Shown piece by piece: positions 1 to 7,841 of a DNA stretch of 9,503 bases (within the stretch, counting starts at the first letter, position 1; each line of letters opens with the position of its first letter). Position numbers and translations under genes: made by a program. The notes below the pieces were generated by a model. The model was not told the DNA's origin, searched no databases, and saw nothing but the letters and a program-made list of their open reading frames with translations. The stretch is from UBA3496 sp964558115 (GTDB taxonomy: Bacteria; UBA8248). Where the stretch lies: the NCBI GenBank assembly GCA_964558115.1, contig CAZLCI010000072.1, forward strand, positions 1 through 9,503, written 5' to 3'.

Positions 1-1786
1 TGAAAAAATAAGAAATATCGCAATTATTGCACATGTTGACCATGGCAAAACAACTTTAGTTGACGCAATGCTATGGCAATCTGGAGTTTTTAGAGAAAAT
101 CAAAATGTGAGCGAACGTGTCCTTGACTCTATGGATTTAGAGAGGGAAAAGGGAATCACAATAATGTCAAAAACTTGCTCGGTTCAGTATAAAGATACAC
201 TTATAAATATTGTAGACACTCCTGGACACGCAGATTTTGGAGGAGAAGTAGAGCGTGTCATGTCGATGGTTGACGGTGTAATACTTTTAGTAGATGCCTA
301 TGAAGGCCCCCTACCTCAAACAAAATTTGTAGTAGAGAAAGCAATGCAAGCAAAACTCCCATTTATAATAGTTATTAATAAGGTCGACCGTTCTGATCAA
401 AGAGCAACAGAAGTACTTGACGAAGTATATGACTTGTTTATTGACTTAGATGTCACAGAAGAAAAACTAAATTTTCCTGTTTTATACGCAATTGCCAAAG
501 AAGGAAAAATTGGCTCAAAGTTAGATAAAATAAATACAAATCTAGAATCTCTATTTGAAACAATTCTTACAGAAGTACCTCCACCATTTTCTGACTCTAA
601 CGAATCTCTACAAATGTTAATTTCAAGGCTCGAGTACGATAATTACTTAGGTAAACTTATCATAGGAAGGATAAAAAATGGTTCGATGCAACTTAGACAG
701 AAAGCATTAATTCTTGGGAAAGACAATCAGAAAACTACACAAGAAATTACAAAACTCTTTACCTACGAAGGAATTAAACTTACAGAACAGAAAGAAGCGT
801 CCTATGGAAATATTGTGGCAATCGCTGGTTTTGATGAGGCAGAAATTGGAGATACACTTACCGACACAGAAAAACCCTCAGCACTTCCAAGAATAGAAGT
901 CGATGATCCAACGATTTCAATGACTTTCAGAATCAATGATACACCATTATCGGGAGAAGGAAAGTTTTTGACAAGTCGTCAAATTAGAGATCGACTATTA
1001 CACGAAACGAAACATAATGTTGCCATACAAATACACGAAACTAATTCTACAGATACACTTCGTGTCTCTGGAAGAGGATGTCTCCAACTATCTGTACTGA
1101 TAGAACAACTTCGTAGAGAAGGCTATGAATTAACCGTTGGCAGACCAGAGGTCATAACGAAAGATGGAGAAAACGGAAAACTTGAACCAATTGAAAAATT
1201 GCTGATTGAAGTTAAGGAAGAATATATAGGAACGGTCACTCAAAAATTGGGCCAACGAAAAGGCAAAATGACAGATATGAAAAAAATCACAAAAGAAGAT
1301 ACAAGACTAGAATTTATTATTCCAAGTAGAGGATTAATTGGATATCATAGCGAATTCATTACAGATACAAGAGGAACAGGAATTCTAACTCACCTTTTTC
1401 ATGGTTGGGATGCCTGGAAAGGGGATATTAAGAGCAGAAATTCAGGAGCAATAGTCGCAGACAGAGCAGGAAAATCTACCGCTTATTCGATTGAAAATAT
1501 TCAAGAAAGAGCAACTATGTTTATACATCCACAGGAAAATGTATACGAAGGAATGATTGTTGGAGAAAACACTAGAGAACAAGACATGTATGTAAATATA
1601 ACTAAGGGGAAAAAACTAACCAATATTAGAGCATCAAACTCTGACATCTCTACAAAAATCATTCCACCTAAGATTTTTAGTCTCGAACAGGCATTAGAAT
1701 TTCTTAGAGATGGTGAATGTCTAGAAGTGACACCTTCAACATTCCGCCTCAGAAAATCTGAATTACAATCTCGAAAACACGCTTAA
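1..1786 (+). CDS. typA: Translational GTPase TypA/BipA (5' partial)
   Basis: This is a ribosome-associated GTPase of the EF-G/LepA superfamily, linked in other bacteria to ribosome assembly and stress or cold adaptation. The frame is open from the first base; the first complete codon is at position 2 and gives EKIRNIAIIAHVDHGKTTLVD, which matches the extreme N terminus of TypA, so only a few codons are missing. Numbering from there over 594 residues: P-loop AHVDHGKT (10-17), switch I region REKGITI (48-54), G3 DTPGHAD (72-78), G4 NKVD (126-129). After the GTPase come EF-G-like beta-barrel and alpha/beta domains. The C-terminal part has the TypA-specific RGLIGYHSEF and TRGTGILTHLFHGW segments. 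An internal ATG at 68 is not the start because it lies after the P-loop. Length fits the family (about 600-615). The TAA stop is 2 bp from the convergent priA stop. The identification is secure. Confidence 0.97.
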   Translation, partial: EKIRNIAIIAHVDHGKTTLVDAMLWQSGVFRENQNVSERVLDSMDLEREKGITIMSKTCSVQYKDTLINIVDTPGHADFGGEVERVMSMVDGVILLVDAYEGPLPQTKFVVEKAMQAKLPFIIVINKVDRSDQRATEVLDEVYDLFIDLDVTEEKLNFPVLYAIAKEGKIGSKLDKINTNLESLFETILTEVPPPFSDSNESLQMLISRLEYDNYLGKLIIGRIKNGSMQLRQKALILGKDNQKTTQEITKLFTYEGIKLTEQKEASYGNIVAIAGFDEAEIGDTLTDTEKPSALPRIEVDDPTISMTFRINDTPLSGEGKFLTSRQIRDRLLHETKHNVAIQIHETNSTDTLRVSGRGCLQLSVLIEQLRREGYELTVGRPEVITKDGENGKLEPIEKLLIEVKEEYIGTVTQKLGQRKGKMTDMKKITKEDTRLEFIIPSRGLIGYHSEFITDTRGTGILTHLFHGWDAWKGDIKSRNSGAIVADRAGKSTAYSIENIQERATMFIHPQENVYEGMIVGENTREQDMYVNITKGKKLTNIRASNSDISTKIIPPKIFSLEQALEFLRDGECLEVTPSTFRLRKSELQSRKHA

Positions 1787-1788
1787 AA

Positions 1789-4389
1789 TTACAGTAAAGA
1801 GTAAGGATCTATATCCACAACCAACCTCACACCACTAGATAATTTTTTATTTTCAAAGAATTTTTTTTTAAACTTTTGTACCAGGAGATTTAATTCTTCG
1901 TGTGAAGAAGATTTTATAAGTATGTGATATCTCCAATTTTTTCTTATCTTAGCAAACGCAGCTGGAGTTGGTCCCAAAAAAACTATACTTTCACTACTAC
2001 CTCTAATTTTATCCCTTTTTAATCCCATTTCATTTAAAGAATTCGATGCCCAATCTCCAGCTTTCGCAGCAAATTCCTTATTTTCTGATTCAAACCTAAG
2101 TCTTAAAAGATTTTTGAATGGAGGAAATCCCAATAACTTTCTAGAAGCTATTTCCTTTTCATAAAACGCATTAAAATCATGAGTTTTCGCATAATTAATT
2201 ACATAATTATCCGGCCTAAATGTTTGAACAATAACTTCACCGGCAACACGGTCTCTCCCTGCCCTTCCTGAAACTTGAGTCAGGAGTTGAAAGGTTCTTT
2301 CTCCAGCCCTAAAATCTGGAAGATTCAATCCTACATCAGCAACAAGTACACCAACTAGAGTAAGATCTGGAAAATCATGCCCTTTGCTAACCATCTGGGT
2401 CCCTATTAAAATATCAATTTCTTTTTTTCTCATCGCAGAAAGTATTTCATGATAATCTTGAGCCGTCCTGATCGAATCTCTATCAAATCTCTTTATTTTA
2501 GCTTTATGAAAACGTGCACGTAATGACTCTTCAACGCGCTCAGTCCCTATTCCCATATATGCAATTTCCTTACTCCCGCAATGACAAATTTCAGGAAGAG
2601 CAGTACGAAAATTACACATATGACATCTAAGTTCATCGCCTCCGTCACGATGGAATGTTAAAGAAGTTGAACAGTTTTCGCATTGAATACTCTCTCCACA
2701 TTGTCTACATAGTACCAAAGAGGAAAAACCTCTTCTGTTCAAAAACAGCAAAGTCTGTTCTCCACGTTCAAGCCGATCAAAAATCGATTCGGATAATCTT
2801 TTACTTATCAAAACTGGGTTTTTTGGATCGCCAACGCTCTCTTTTTTCAAATCGACAATTTCAACTTTAGGCAATCTTTGTCCACTTGGACGTGAGGATA
2901 ATTTCTTTAATTTATAATTTCCTTGTTCAGCATTATAGAAACTCTCGAAAGAAGGAGTTGCGGAACCTAAAATGATTGGAATTCCAATTTTTTTTGCACG
3001 ATATACCGAAATATCTCTTGCATTATATCTTGGGGATTCTTCTTGTTTATAAGAAGAATCATGTTCCTCATCCATAACTATCAAACCTAAGTTATTTAGA
3101 GGAGCAAAGACAGCAGATCTTGTACCTATAACAACTTTTGATTCTGAATTACGGATTTTCAACCATTCTTCAGTTCTCTTTTTCTCAGAAAAAGCACTAT
3201 GGAGACAAGCGATCTGACTACCGAATCGTTTCCGAAATCTGTCTAACAATTGTGGAGTCAATCCTATTTCAGGGACAAGAACAAGGGCAGTTCTTTTTTG
3301 TTGTAATACACGCTTAACTAAATGAAGATATACCTCAGTTTTTCCACTGCCAGTAATGCCATGCAATAGAGTTACTGAATGTTTCTTGTTCTGAATGTCA
3401 TGTCCGATAGATAATACTACTTCATTCTGTTCTTTTGTGAGATTTAATTCCTTAGAAAAAGAGTCTTTATTATCGGATATTTCTTCTTGGATTTGAACAC
3501 TTTCAAAAAACTCAACAATTTTTTTTTCAAACAAACGAGTACACACTGAACGAGCAGCGATAAATTCAGATTCTAGTTGAGAAATAGAAACCGCCCCTTT
3601 TCTAAGAATTTGACGAACTATTTGAACCTGACGAAAAGCTCTCTTATCAAAAGTATCAAGAATTTTTTTATCTACTCCTTTTTTTAATCTTACAAATAAA
3701 ATCTTCCTCTCAAGTGTTCCTAGAGAATCTTTTTTAAACTCTTCAATCAAATCTGAATTCAGAAGACTTCTAATTTGACTAGTCACTTTTTTTTCAAATT
3801 TCTTTCCTTTTTCTAAAAATTCGTTTTCCTCTTTTTTCAATTCAGTTAACAAAGAATTCAATGAGTAGGGCTTAGAATAAAGCAACGAAGTAATCTTATC
3901 TTTAAGAGAAAGGTTTGAAGATAAGCCTGGGAGATGTTGAGTATTTTCAAGTTCAAGTAAAGATTCTACACCTTTAGATGTGAGTTGAAAAAACTTTCTG
4001 CTTTTTGACTCTCTTAAGCCGGGGAGTGCAACACGTATCATTTCTCCCCATTCACAATGATAATAAAACGAAGCCCACTTTGTAAGAGTTAGCAATTCCT
4101 CAGTCAATACTGCTTTCTCATCTAAAACATCTAAAATATTTCGAATCTTTTCATTAGGAATTTTGGAAGGATTGCTTTTCTTTATTTCACTCACAACGTA
4201 ACCCGTAAGATTTCGGGTTCCAAAAGGAACTCTGACTCTGTAACCAGATGTAATCGTAGAAAATTTATCAATGTCGATACGATATGTGAAAGGACCTGGA
4301 AGAGACATATTTAGGGCTATCTGCACATACCCTGAATTTGTGTCTTTGAAATTATTAAATGTTAATTTCGATGGTTTTCTATTTTTCAA
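1789..4389 (-). CDS. priA: Primosomal protein N', replication-restart DNA helicase PriA
   Basis: PriA is a superfamily 2 3'-5' DNA helicase that recognises stalled or abandoned forks and reloads the replisome. Over 866 residues from TTG 4389: an N-terminal 3'-end-binding domain (VQIALNMSLPGPFTYRI), Walker A GITGSGKT (344-351), DEEH box (440-443), GSATPS (475-480), a zinc-binding insert (C561, C564, C570, C573, C589, C592, C602, C604) and SGRAGRD (707-713). The segment before Walker A is Lys/Glu-rich and makes this longer than E. coli PriA (732). The last Cys pair is CHC instead of the usual CxxC. The frame is open to a TTG at 4440, but that codon is part of the -35 box. TTG 4389 follows GGAGGA (4392-4397) and lies about 15 nt from the predicted transcription start, so I use it. 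The stop lies 2 bp from the typA stop with no room for a terminator hairpin between the genes. Confidence 0.95.
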   Translation of the reverse strand: MKNRKPSKLTFNNFKDTNSGYVQIALNMSLPGPFTYRIDIDKFSTITSGYRVRVPFGTRNLTGYVVSEIKKSNPSKIPNEKIRNILDVLDEKAVLTEELLTLTKWASFYYHCEWGEMIRVALPGLRESKSRKFFQLTSKGVESLLELENTQHLPGLSSNLSLKDKITSLLYSKPYSLNSLLTELKKEENEFLEKGKKFEKKVTSQIRSLLNSDLIEEFKKDSLGTLERKILFVRLKKGVDKKILDTFDKRAFRQVQIVRQILRKGAVSISQLESEFIAARSVCTRLFEKKIVEFFESVQIQEEISDNKDSFSKELNLTKEQNEVVLSIGHDIQNKKHSVTLLHGITGSGKTEVYLHLVKRVLQQKRTALVLVPEIGLTPQLLDRFRKRFGSQIACLHSAFSEKKRTEEWLKIRNSESKVVIGTRSAVFAPLNNLGLIVMDEEHDSSYKQEESPRYNARDISVYRAKKIGIPIILGSATPSFESFYNAEQGNYKLKKLSSRPSGQRLPKVEIVDLKKESVGDPKNPVLISKRLSESIFDRLERGEQTLLFLNRRGFSSLVLCRQCGESIQCENCSTSLTFHRDGGDELRCHMCNFRTALPEICHCGSKEIAYMGIGTERVEESLRARFHKAKIKRFDRDSIRTAQDYHEILSAMRKKEIDILIGTQMVSKGHDFPDLTLVGVLVADVGLNLPDFRAGERTFQLLTQVSGRAGRDRVAGEVIVQTFRPDNYVINYAKTHDFNAFYEKEIASRKLLGFPPFKNLLRLRFESENKEFAAKAGDWASNSLNEMGLKRDKIRGSSESIVFLGPTPAAFAKIRKNWRYHILIKSSSHEELNLLVQKFKKKFFENKKLSSGVRLVVDIDPYSLL

Positions 4390-4410
4390 AAATCCTCCGT
4401 ACTTTTTTAC

Positions 4411-4440
4411 ATTATATAAAATCGTTAAAAAAAGAATCAA
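4411..4440 (-). promoter_or_regulatory. sigma70-type promoter of priA
   Basis: Reading the minus strand: -35 TTGATT (4440-4435), an 18-bp spacer, and a perfect -10 TATAAT (4416-4411). Transcription should begin near 4403-4405. This leaves a short leader containing the GGAGGA ribosome site (4397-4392), then TTG at 4389. The match is good, but AT-rich DNA produces chance hits; the position relative to the ribosome site makes it convincing. Confidence 0.7.
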
Positions 4441-4451
4441 TAATATACATT

Positions 4452-4470
4452 TAATATCTTATAGATATTA
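4452..4470. repeat. Perfect 8-bp inverted repeat, operator-like
   Basis: TAATATCT, a 3-bp spacer TAT, then AGATATTA: a 19-bp dyad just upstream of the priA -35 box, in the divergent gap shared with the coiled-coil gene. Its place suits a regulator binding site. It is too short and AT-rich to be a good terminator, and no poly-T follows it. The regulatory role is inference only. Confidence 0.35.
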
Positions 4471-4554
4471 CTACCGAGAAACTACATTGACCGATATAAA
4501 CTCTTCCTATAACTTACTCTAATATTTCGTTTTTGTTATAGAGGAGACAAATTA

Positions 4555-4887
4555 ATGAAAAGTGCTTTAGAAATTGCAATGCAAAAAACTGCTTCTATTG
4601 GGGAAAAAGCTAGAGAAGAACTAGAAAAATTAAGTCCTGAGGACAGAGAAGCTATTGAAAAAATAAAGAAAAAATATGAAGCAAAAATTGCAGAGAAAGA
4701 TGTTTTTTTTCAACAAGAAACAACTAAGATTAATTCTTCTATTCCTATTGGAACTCCTCCAGAACAAATTCCACCTGAAATCAGTCAAGCTTTGACACAA
4801 CTTAGGGAAAAATTTAACGAAGACCGTTCATCTTTAGAACAAGAATGTGAAAAAGAAATAAATGCTATAAAAAATAAGAATTCTTAA
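4555..4887 (+). CDS. Small charged coiled-coil protein, function unknown
   Basis: This 110-aa protein is not assigned to a characterised family. ATG 4555 has a strong Shine-Dalgarno site (GAGGAG, 4541-4546) 8 nt upstream, and the frame shows no interruption, so it is very likely a real gene. It has no signal peptide or membrane segment. The N terminus is MKSALEIAMQKT, followed by a heptad-like, Glu/Lys-rich helix (about 17-58). A short proline-bearing linker follows (PIGTPPEQIPPE, 64-75), then a second charged helix (about 76-107) with the only Cys (98). This looks like a helical hairpin or a dimerising coiled coil. I have a vague recollection of small proteins with a similar MKSALE... N terminus in other bacteria but cannot name a family. 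The gene is divergent from priA. Its TAA stop overlaps that of the convergent SDR gene (4 bp in common, 4884-4887). Confidence 0.8.
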   Translation: MKSALEIAMQKTASIGEKAREELEKLSPEDREAIEKIKKKYEAKIAEKDVFFQQETTKINSSIPIGTPPEQIPPEISQALTQLREKFNEDRSSLEQECEKEINAIKNKNS

Positions 4888-5663
4888 ATATTAGAAAGAC
4901 TCTGACATCCATCTACATTCCAACATGCACCATGAACCAAACTTGCTTTGGGACTAACCATAAAAGCAGCAACTGTGGCAATTTCCTCTGGCCTTCCAAA
5001 ACGCTTCAAAGGAAGATCACTTTCTATAAAACTTTTCAAACCATCATCGGAAGATAGCATTTTTTTTTCCCATCCTCCCCCCTTAAAAATCACACTACCG
5101 GGAGCTATACAATTTACTCTAATGTTATCTTCTGCAGTTTCAAAAGCTAGAGCTTTTGAAAAAGATATCAATGCAGCTTTAGAAGCATTATAGGTCATTG
5201 AACCCTTACTTTCTCTTCCGTAAATAGAGGCTACATTTAATATTGAACCACCATCACCTTTCTTCATCTCAGGAACTGCAAGTCTAGAACACTTTACAGC
5301 TTGATATAGGTTTAGTTGAAAGGCGTTATCCCAATTTTTATCTGAAATCTCTTGAATGCCACCAGAGATACTCCCTCCAACATTATTAATTAGAATATCT
5401 AGACCTTTAAATTTTTCTATAGCAAATGAGATAAACTTTTCAGGTATATTTGACTCTGTCAAATCACCTTTGAAGGCAAATATTTGACGTCCATCTTGAA
5501 TATTAGATTCTAAATCTTTACACGTCTTGGACAGGTCCTTTAGATTTCTCCCTCCAATGATAACATTACAACCTTCAGACAAAAGAACTTTCGCTATCGC
5601 CGCACCAATACCTTTACTCCCACCTGATACTATAGCAACTTTGCCATCGAGCATTAAATCCAT
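4884..5663 (-). CDS. Short-chain dehydrogenase/reductase (classical SDR, FabG-like)
   Basis: This 259-aa NAD(P)-dependent oxidoreductase has a single Rossmann domain and is expected to be cytosolic. The classical SDR signature is complete: glycine-rich cofactor loop SGGSKGIG (13-20), NNVGG (93-97), and the tetrad N118, S146, Y158 and K162 (YNASK), with IAPGS (187-190 region) and the C-terminal GACWNVDG turn. Arg39 after the second beta strand (IGGRN) hints at NADP(H) preference. The substrate cannot be read from sequence; FabG-like 3-oxoacyl, sugar or hydroxy-acid reductases all look like this. ATG 5663 is preceded by GGAGGAG (5673-5667) at ideal spacing. It lies 35 bp after the acyl-CoA dehydrogenase stop on the same strand, so the two are probably one transcript and may act on the same acyl or hydroxyacyl intermediate. 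Confidence 0.92.
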   Translation of the reverse strand: MDLMLDGKVAIVSGGSKGIGAAIAKVLLSEGCNVIIGGRNLKDLSKTCKDLESNIQDGRQIFAFKGDLTESNIPEKFISFAIEKFKGLDILINNVGGSISGGIQEISDKNWDNAFQLNLYQAVKCSRLAVPEMKKGDGGSILNVASIYGRESKGSMTYNASKAALISFSKALAFETAEDNIRVNCIAPGSVIFKGGGWEKKMLSSDDGLKSFIESDLPLKRFGRPEEIATVAAFMVSPKASLVHGACWNVDGCQSLSNI

Positions 5664-5698
5664 CTTCTCCTCCAGAAACTAATGACTCTCTTAGGAAC

Positions 5699-6883
5699 TT
5701 ATGCAGGATTTTCCAAGGTTTGAGCAATACGGAGCAGTGTCAAAGAATCTGTACCATCTCCATGTAGAAATGTTAAAAGATCTCGAAACATCTTTTCTGT
5801 AGGAGTATCTCTCATAATTCCAATTCCACCAAGAATATCTGTAGCTAACGCTATCGTTTTCAAAGCTACTTGATCACTAAAAACTTTTCCATTTCTAGTA
5901 AAACGTGGATTAAAACTATCATCTTCCTCAACTCCCCAGCATATTCTCCACATGAATTGTTCCGCAACTTCTATATTCATTAACATTTCAGATAACATCA
6001 TTTGAACAGTCTGATGTTCAATAATTGGCTTTCCACCTTGTATTCTCTCTTTTGCATGCGCATAACAGTAATCATATATTCCTCTACATATTCCCGTATT
6101 ACAGGCAATCAATTCAGCACTACCTCTGAAAATAGTTGAAAAGGTTTGGAATCCACCGTTTACCTCACCTAAAATATCATCCTTATGAACTCTCACGTTA
6201 TCGAAGAAACTCTCAGCATTTGGATACAATCTATAACCCATTTTGTCATGCACTCTACCGTAAGTAATTCCTTCTTGTTCACCATGAACTAAGAAACAAG
6301 TACTTCCTTCACTGACAGAAACATTTGGATCAGTCCTCGCAAAAACAAGTAGAATCTTTGACCATGATGTTAATGAAGTGAACCGTTTTGCTCCATTGAT
6401 CACCCAAAAATCACCGTCTTTAACTGCAGAAGTTTTTAATCCTAACTCTGGTCCTGGTTGTCGATAGATATTATCAGAACCATAGTCAGGCTCTGTAAGT
6501 AAAAAAGAACCTACACAGTCATCATCCTCAACAAACATTTTTCCCCATTTTTCAAGTTGTTGTTTAGTACCTCTCTTATATAGAGCCGTCGCTAATTTCC
6601 AACATTGACTGATACATTTGATAACTCCAATTTCTATTTGTGCTCCTGTCCATAAAACCAAGGTTCTTGTTAAAAGATCAGAACCAGAGCCCCCATATTC
6701 TTCAGGAACAGCTAAAGTTCTTAGACCAAGTTTCGAAGCCTTATTTATAAGTTCAGCAGGATAACAATCCTTTGGATCAGGACGACGATCCATTTCAGCA
6801 GCTACTGGCAAAACTTCACGTTCCATAAAATCTTTCGTAAGTTCAGCAAGTGCCTTTTGTTCGTCTGTAAAAGGATATTGCAT
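5699..6883 (-). CDS. Acyl-CoA dehydrogenase family flavoprotein
   Basis: FAD enzymes of this family introduce an alpha,beta double bond into acyl-CoA thioesters and pass electrons to ETF. In the 394-residue form: N-terminal helical domain with YPFTDEQKAL and VPEEYGGSG; middle-domain flavin motif LLTEPDYGSD (128-137); WVINGAKRFTS; C-terminal helical domain ending LGGIGIMRDTPTEKMFRD followed by HGDGTDSL. At the spot where MCAD-type enzymes carry the catalytic Glu (YEGT), this protein has Asp376 in GDGT. That suggests a divergent subfamily with altered substrate or activity. The frame can start at GTG 6889, but that GTG is part of the ribosome site GAGGTG, and ATG 6883 sits 5 nt after GAGG, so ATG 6883 is chosen. 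It is first in a probable operon with the SDR. The substrate is unknown. Confidence 0.9.
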   Translation of the reverse strand: MQYPFTDEQKALAELTKDFMEREVLPVAAEMDRRPDPKDCYPAELINKASKLGLRTLAVPEEYGGSGSDLLTRTLVLWTGAQIEIGVIKCISQCWKLATALYKRGTKQQLEKWGKMFVEDDDCVGSFLLTEPDYGSDNIYRQPGPELGLKTSAVKDGDFWVINGAKRFTSLTSWSKILLVFARTDPNVSVSEGSTCFLVHGEQEGITYGRVHDKMGYRLYPNAESFFDNVRVHKDDILGEVNGGFQTFSTIFRGSAELIACNTGICRGIYDYCYAHAKERIQGGKPIIEHQTVQMMLSEMLMNIEVAEQFMWRICWGVEEDDSFNPRFTRNGKVFSDQVALKTIALATDILGGIGIMRDTPTEKMFRDLLTFLHGDGTDSLTLLRIAQTLENPA

Positions 6884-6931
6884 ATGCACCTCAAATAAAA
6901 AAATCTGGCTATAATTTTAACTATATAATTT

Positions 6932-6960
6932 ATTTGAATTGTTTCTAGTCTTTATGTCAA
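6932..6960 (-). promoter_or_regulatory. Candidate promoter for the acyl-CoA dehydrogenase-SDR pair
   Basis: The minus strand has a perfect -35 TTGACA (6960-6955), a 17-bp spacer and a weaker -10 TCAAAT (6937-6932, four of six matches). It lies in the 103-bp gap after the aldo/keto reductase stop, which is long enough for separate transcription. The weak -10 lowers confidence. Confidence 0.4.
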
Positions 6961-6986
6961 ACGATATGAAACTATTTAACCAAATC

Positions 6987-7808
6987 TTATTTCTCCAAAA
7001 GAGACTCGAGTCTTTCAATTGAATCCTCGTCCAATTCTTTTTTGTTAGAACAATTCGTGTTCTCGATAATTCTCTCTATTTTACTGGTCGCAGGGATAAT
7101 AGTAGAAATGTTTGAGTCTGAGAGAAGATATTTCAATAATACCTGCCCAGGAGTAATAACACCAAACTTTTTCATAAAACTAAGATCTTGATTAGAGAGC
7201 TTTTCAATTAAACTTCCTCTAGCAAAAATTGGAGAGATTGGAGTCATCACAATAACACCAAGATTTAAATCTCTAACAATTGGAAATAACATTTCTTTAC
7301 AGGTTTTCTCGCCTAGATAATATGGAATCTGTACCGTATCAAAAATTCCAGTTTTAAGAGCAGTTAAAACTTCTGAATAATTGGAAATTCGATAATCCGT
7401 AATACCTAAAAAACGGACCTTTCCTTCTTCCTTAAATTCTTTAAGTACCTGAGTAACTTGCCTCCATGACGACATATTATGGATTTGCATTAGATCTATA
7501 GAATCGATCTGCAATTTATTCAATGTTCTCTCTATACTTTTCCTTGCATCTCTAGGATTTGATTCAAGCACTTTACTTGCAATAATAGATTTATTATCAA
7601 TATGATACAATGCATTCCCTAATACTTCTTCTGAGCGTCCATACATAGGAGCAGTATCGAAGAAATTCACTCCACAATTCACTGCTTTCTCTACTAATGC
7701 ATTGCAATGCAATTGCCCTTCAGAGGAGTTTACGTCGAGATTCTTGTACGTCCCTAATCCTATCTCGCTCACTAACAAATCAGTTCGACCCAACTTTCTA
7801 AACTGCAT
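6987..7808 (-). CDS. Aldo/keto reductase family oxidoreductase
   Basis: This 273-aa (alpha/beta)8-barrel NADPH-dependent carbonyl reductase is expected to be cytosolic. It opens with the family signature MQFRKLGRTDLLVSEIGLGT. The catalytic tetrad is visible as D51 and Y56 (DTAPMYGRSEEVLG), K79 (ASKV) and H110 (QIH). The C-terminal cofactor region is present (STIIPATSKIERIIEN). It is somewhat shorter than many members (about 300-330) but has no missing motif. ATG 7808 follows AGGA with a 7-nt spacing. The gene starts 33 bp after the stop of the FrnE-like selenoprotein on the same strand, so they are probably cotranscribed. The substrate cannot be predicted. Confidence 0.9.
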   Translation of the reverse strand: MQFRKLGRTDLLVSEIGLGTYKNLDVNSSEGQLHCNALVEKAVNCGVNFFDTAPMYGRSEEVLGNALYHIDNKSIIASKVLESNPRDARKSIERTLNKLQIDSIDLMQIHNMSSWRQVTQVLKEFKEEGKVRFLGITDYRISNYSEVLTALKTGIFDTVQIPYYLGEKTCKEMLFPIVRDLNLGVIVMTPISPIFARGSLIEKLSNQDLSFMKKFGVITPGQVLLKYLLSDSNISTIIPATSKIERIIENTNCSNKKELDEDSIERLESLLEK

Positions 7809-7841
7809 TAATTTATCCTATTAAGTGAAATTTAATAATTT

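Noticed and set aside
2655..2870. Plus-strand ORF inside priA, and similar ones at 714-896, 4271-4522 and 4948-5193
   Set aside because: They are antisense or out-of-frame shadows of well-identified genes, with no recognisable protein.
4487..4515. Promoter for the coiled-coil gene (TTGACC with TATAAC or TAACTT)
   Set aside because: Spacing is 15 bp to TATAAC or the -10 is poor (TAACTT) at 17 bp, so I do not list it as a feature.
6881..6889. GTG 6889 as the acyl-CoA dehydrogenase start
   Set aside because: The GTG is part of the GAGGTG ribosome site for ATG 6883.
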